NCBI GenBank assembly: GCA_020161265.1
Contig: JAIUOC010000001.1
Location: forward strand, 930,001 to 994,000
From: Chloroflexota bacterium
GTDB lineage: Bacteria > Chloroflexota > Chloroflexia > Chloroflexales > Herpetosiphonaceae
DNA length: 64,000 nt
Direction: 5' to 3'
Part shown: positions 62,937 to 64,000 of the stretch, piece after piece
How positions within the stretch are numbered: position 1 is the stretch's first letter
Layout: every line of letters begins with the position of its first letter
Program-made: the position numbers and the translations under genes
Notes under the pieces: model-generated
What the model saw: only the letters and a program-made list of their open reading frames with translations
What the model was told of the DNA's origin: nothing
The model's database searches: none

Positions 62937-64000
62937 ATGACAGCCGTAGCACCCAAAAGCCGTTTTTTGAGCCTGCGTTGGCGTTTGTTGGCCATTTTTA
63001 CCCTGCTGTTTTTAATTGTTTTAACTGGGGTGTTTGTCTGGTTTTTGAATTATGCCACTGATAATGCCCAAGCCGACCTCGAAGCCGATCTAATGGCGAT
63101 TGCCAAAACAGCTGCCGCTGGGATCGATGGCGATGAACATAGCGCCTTGTACACCCAAGGTCAAATTGATGATCCAACCTATCTCAAAATCAATTCCTAC
63201 TTGCGCGAGGTCAAAACGACCAATCCCAAGGCTTCGGGCATTTATACCTTCGTTCAACTACCCAATGAGCCTGATCAAGCGCGATTTGTGGTGAGTGCAG
63301 CGATTCCGCCAGGCCAATCGGCTACTCCACGCGAACAAGAATTACTGACTGAATCGGCTTATGGCTGTACGATTCGGCCTGATACTCGCCCAATGATCAA
63401 CGCCAATTTTACGGCGGCTGGTGGTTTTACCCCGGATATGGCGCGTGGTTTACGTGAGCCAAGCATCGATCCCAATCCATCAACAGATCAATGGGGCCAG
63501 TGGATTGCTGGGGCCGCGCCAATTTTCAATGCCAAAGGCGAAACGGTTGGCGCAGTTGGGGTCGATATGTGTGTGGCCGAGGTTACCGCTGTACGCAATC
63601 GGATTAGCCAAACTTTGATTCCAGGCTTTTTGATTGTGACGGTGCTCTTGGCAATTGCAATTTATCTAATTGCCCATCGTCTAACCAAGCCAATTATTGG
63701 CTTGACCGCTGTTGCCAAGCAAATTAGTAACGGCGACTATAGCTCAGAAGTGCCCGAAAGCACCAGCCGTTTGCGTGATGAGGTTGCCACCCTCGCCAGC
63801 GTTTTTGCTATGATGGTCGACAAAGTGCGCGAACGCGAACATAAATTGCGCCAGCAAGTGGCCGAATTGCAAATTATCGTTGACGAAGGCAAACGCAAAC
63901 AACAAGTCGATGAAATTGTTGATAGCGAATTCTTTCGTAATTTGCAAGAAAAAGCCCGTGAAGCCCGCCAACGCCGTGATCGCCGCCCGCCTGACCCAAC
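62937..64000 (+). CDS. Cache-like sensor with HAMP domain, 3' end outside window
   Basis: The gene starts at ATG 62937 with AAGGAA upstream, 12 bases after the GNAT stop, and runs off the window after 354 residues. It has a membrane helix near 18-40, an extracytoplasmic Cache-like domain (DGDEHSALYTQGQIDDPTYL, then GIYTFVQLP), a second helix near 220-240, and a HAMP domain and coiled coil to about 310. The visible tail includes DEIVDSEFFRNLQEKAREAR. No kinase, cyclase or methyl-accepting domain is visible before the cut. It likely signals from outside the cell to the ParA cluster. Confidence 0.88.
   Translation, partial: MTAVAPKSRFLSLRWRLLAIFTLLFLIVLTGVFVWFLNYATDNAQADLEADLMAIAKTAAAGIDGDEHSALYTQGQIDDPTYLKINSYLREVKTTNPKASGIYTFVQLPNEPDQARFVVSAAIPPGQSATPREQELLTESAYGCTIRPDTRPMINANFTAAGGFTPDMARGLREPSIDPNPSTDQWGQWIAGAAPIFNAKGETVGAVGVDMCVAEVTAVRNRISQTLIPGFLIVTVLLAIAIYLIAHRLTKPIIGLTAVAKQISNGDYSSEVPESTSRLRDEVATLASVFAMMVDKVREREHKLRQQVAELQIIVDEGKRKQQVDEIVDSEFFRNLQEKAREARQRRDRRPPDP

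Overview
The window looks like chromosomal DNA of a filamentous, predatory Chloroflexota bacterium close to Herpetosiphon. This is an inference from several things: a hybrid NRPS/PKS locus whose domain order resembles one reported from Herpetosiphon aurantiacus, a WXG100-type protein, many lipoproteins, a secreted protein ending in a YLPI-type tail, and recurring intergenic word repeats. No rRNA or other marker fixes the taxon. No prophage, insertion sequence or CRISPR array was seen.

Layout. 1-14562 (+) is the 3' part of a nonribosomal peptide/polyketide cluster. It holds a 5'-truncated acyl/keto-acid adenylation-KR-T protein, a C-A-T module with an aromatic (Tyr/Phe-like) code, a KS-AT-T-TE module, a type II thioesterase, a divergent glycosyltransferase, a TylF-like O-methyltransferase and a small membrane protein. 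A strong hairpin closes it. 14644-22383 is housekeeping: a secreted lamin-tail-like protein, tRNA-Leu(UAA), GNAT, YigZ, a NarL/AirS-like two-component pair, RadC, and a riboflavin operon (ribE, methyltransferase, ribBA). 22531-28649 (-) carries two accessory pairs: a TerB-N-like protein with a SNF2 helicase, and a WXG100-calpain protease with a lipoprotein. 28755-35674 is a nitrogen-oxide island: copper nitrite reductase, heme-copper-oxidase/NnrS-like membrane proteins, an RIC N-terminal domain protein, a cupin, a ferredoxin and two Crp-family regulators.

35824-37083 is nadA behind three matching palindromes that overlap its promoter. 37137-41777 holds a small membrane protein, an MmyB-type regulator with a phosphatase, and the DUF2157-DUF4401-GDYXXLXY trio. 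41864-46823 holds an MFS exporter, a secreted sugar-dehydrogenase-like protein with a PKD domain, and an acyl-CoA dehydrogenase. 47180-55415 (-) is a sugar locus: LacI regulator, ABC binding protein, two permeases, GH31 alpha-xylosidase and xylose isomerase. It probably handles alpha-xylosides such as xyloglucan fragments. 55819-58886 holds a PLP decarboxylase and a MocR regulator. 59189-64000 is a co-directional set: two MinD/ParA-like ATPases, an Npt-like carrier, a GNAT and a Cache-HAMP protein cut by the window end.

The most unexpected structure is a family of eight composite intergenic elements. They are built from recurring words (GGGGATCGGTTGTTGG, CTTCGTGTCCTTCGTGG, AGAGCATAGAACATAG, CAGAGGCGCAGAG, ATAGCCAATAGCC). 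Every element that borders a gene's 3' end begins within a few bases of the stop codon, and four run up to the ribosome binding site of the next gene.
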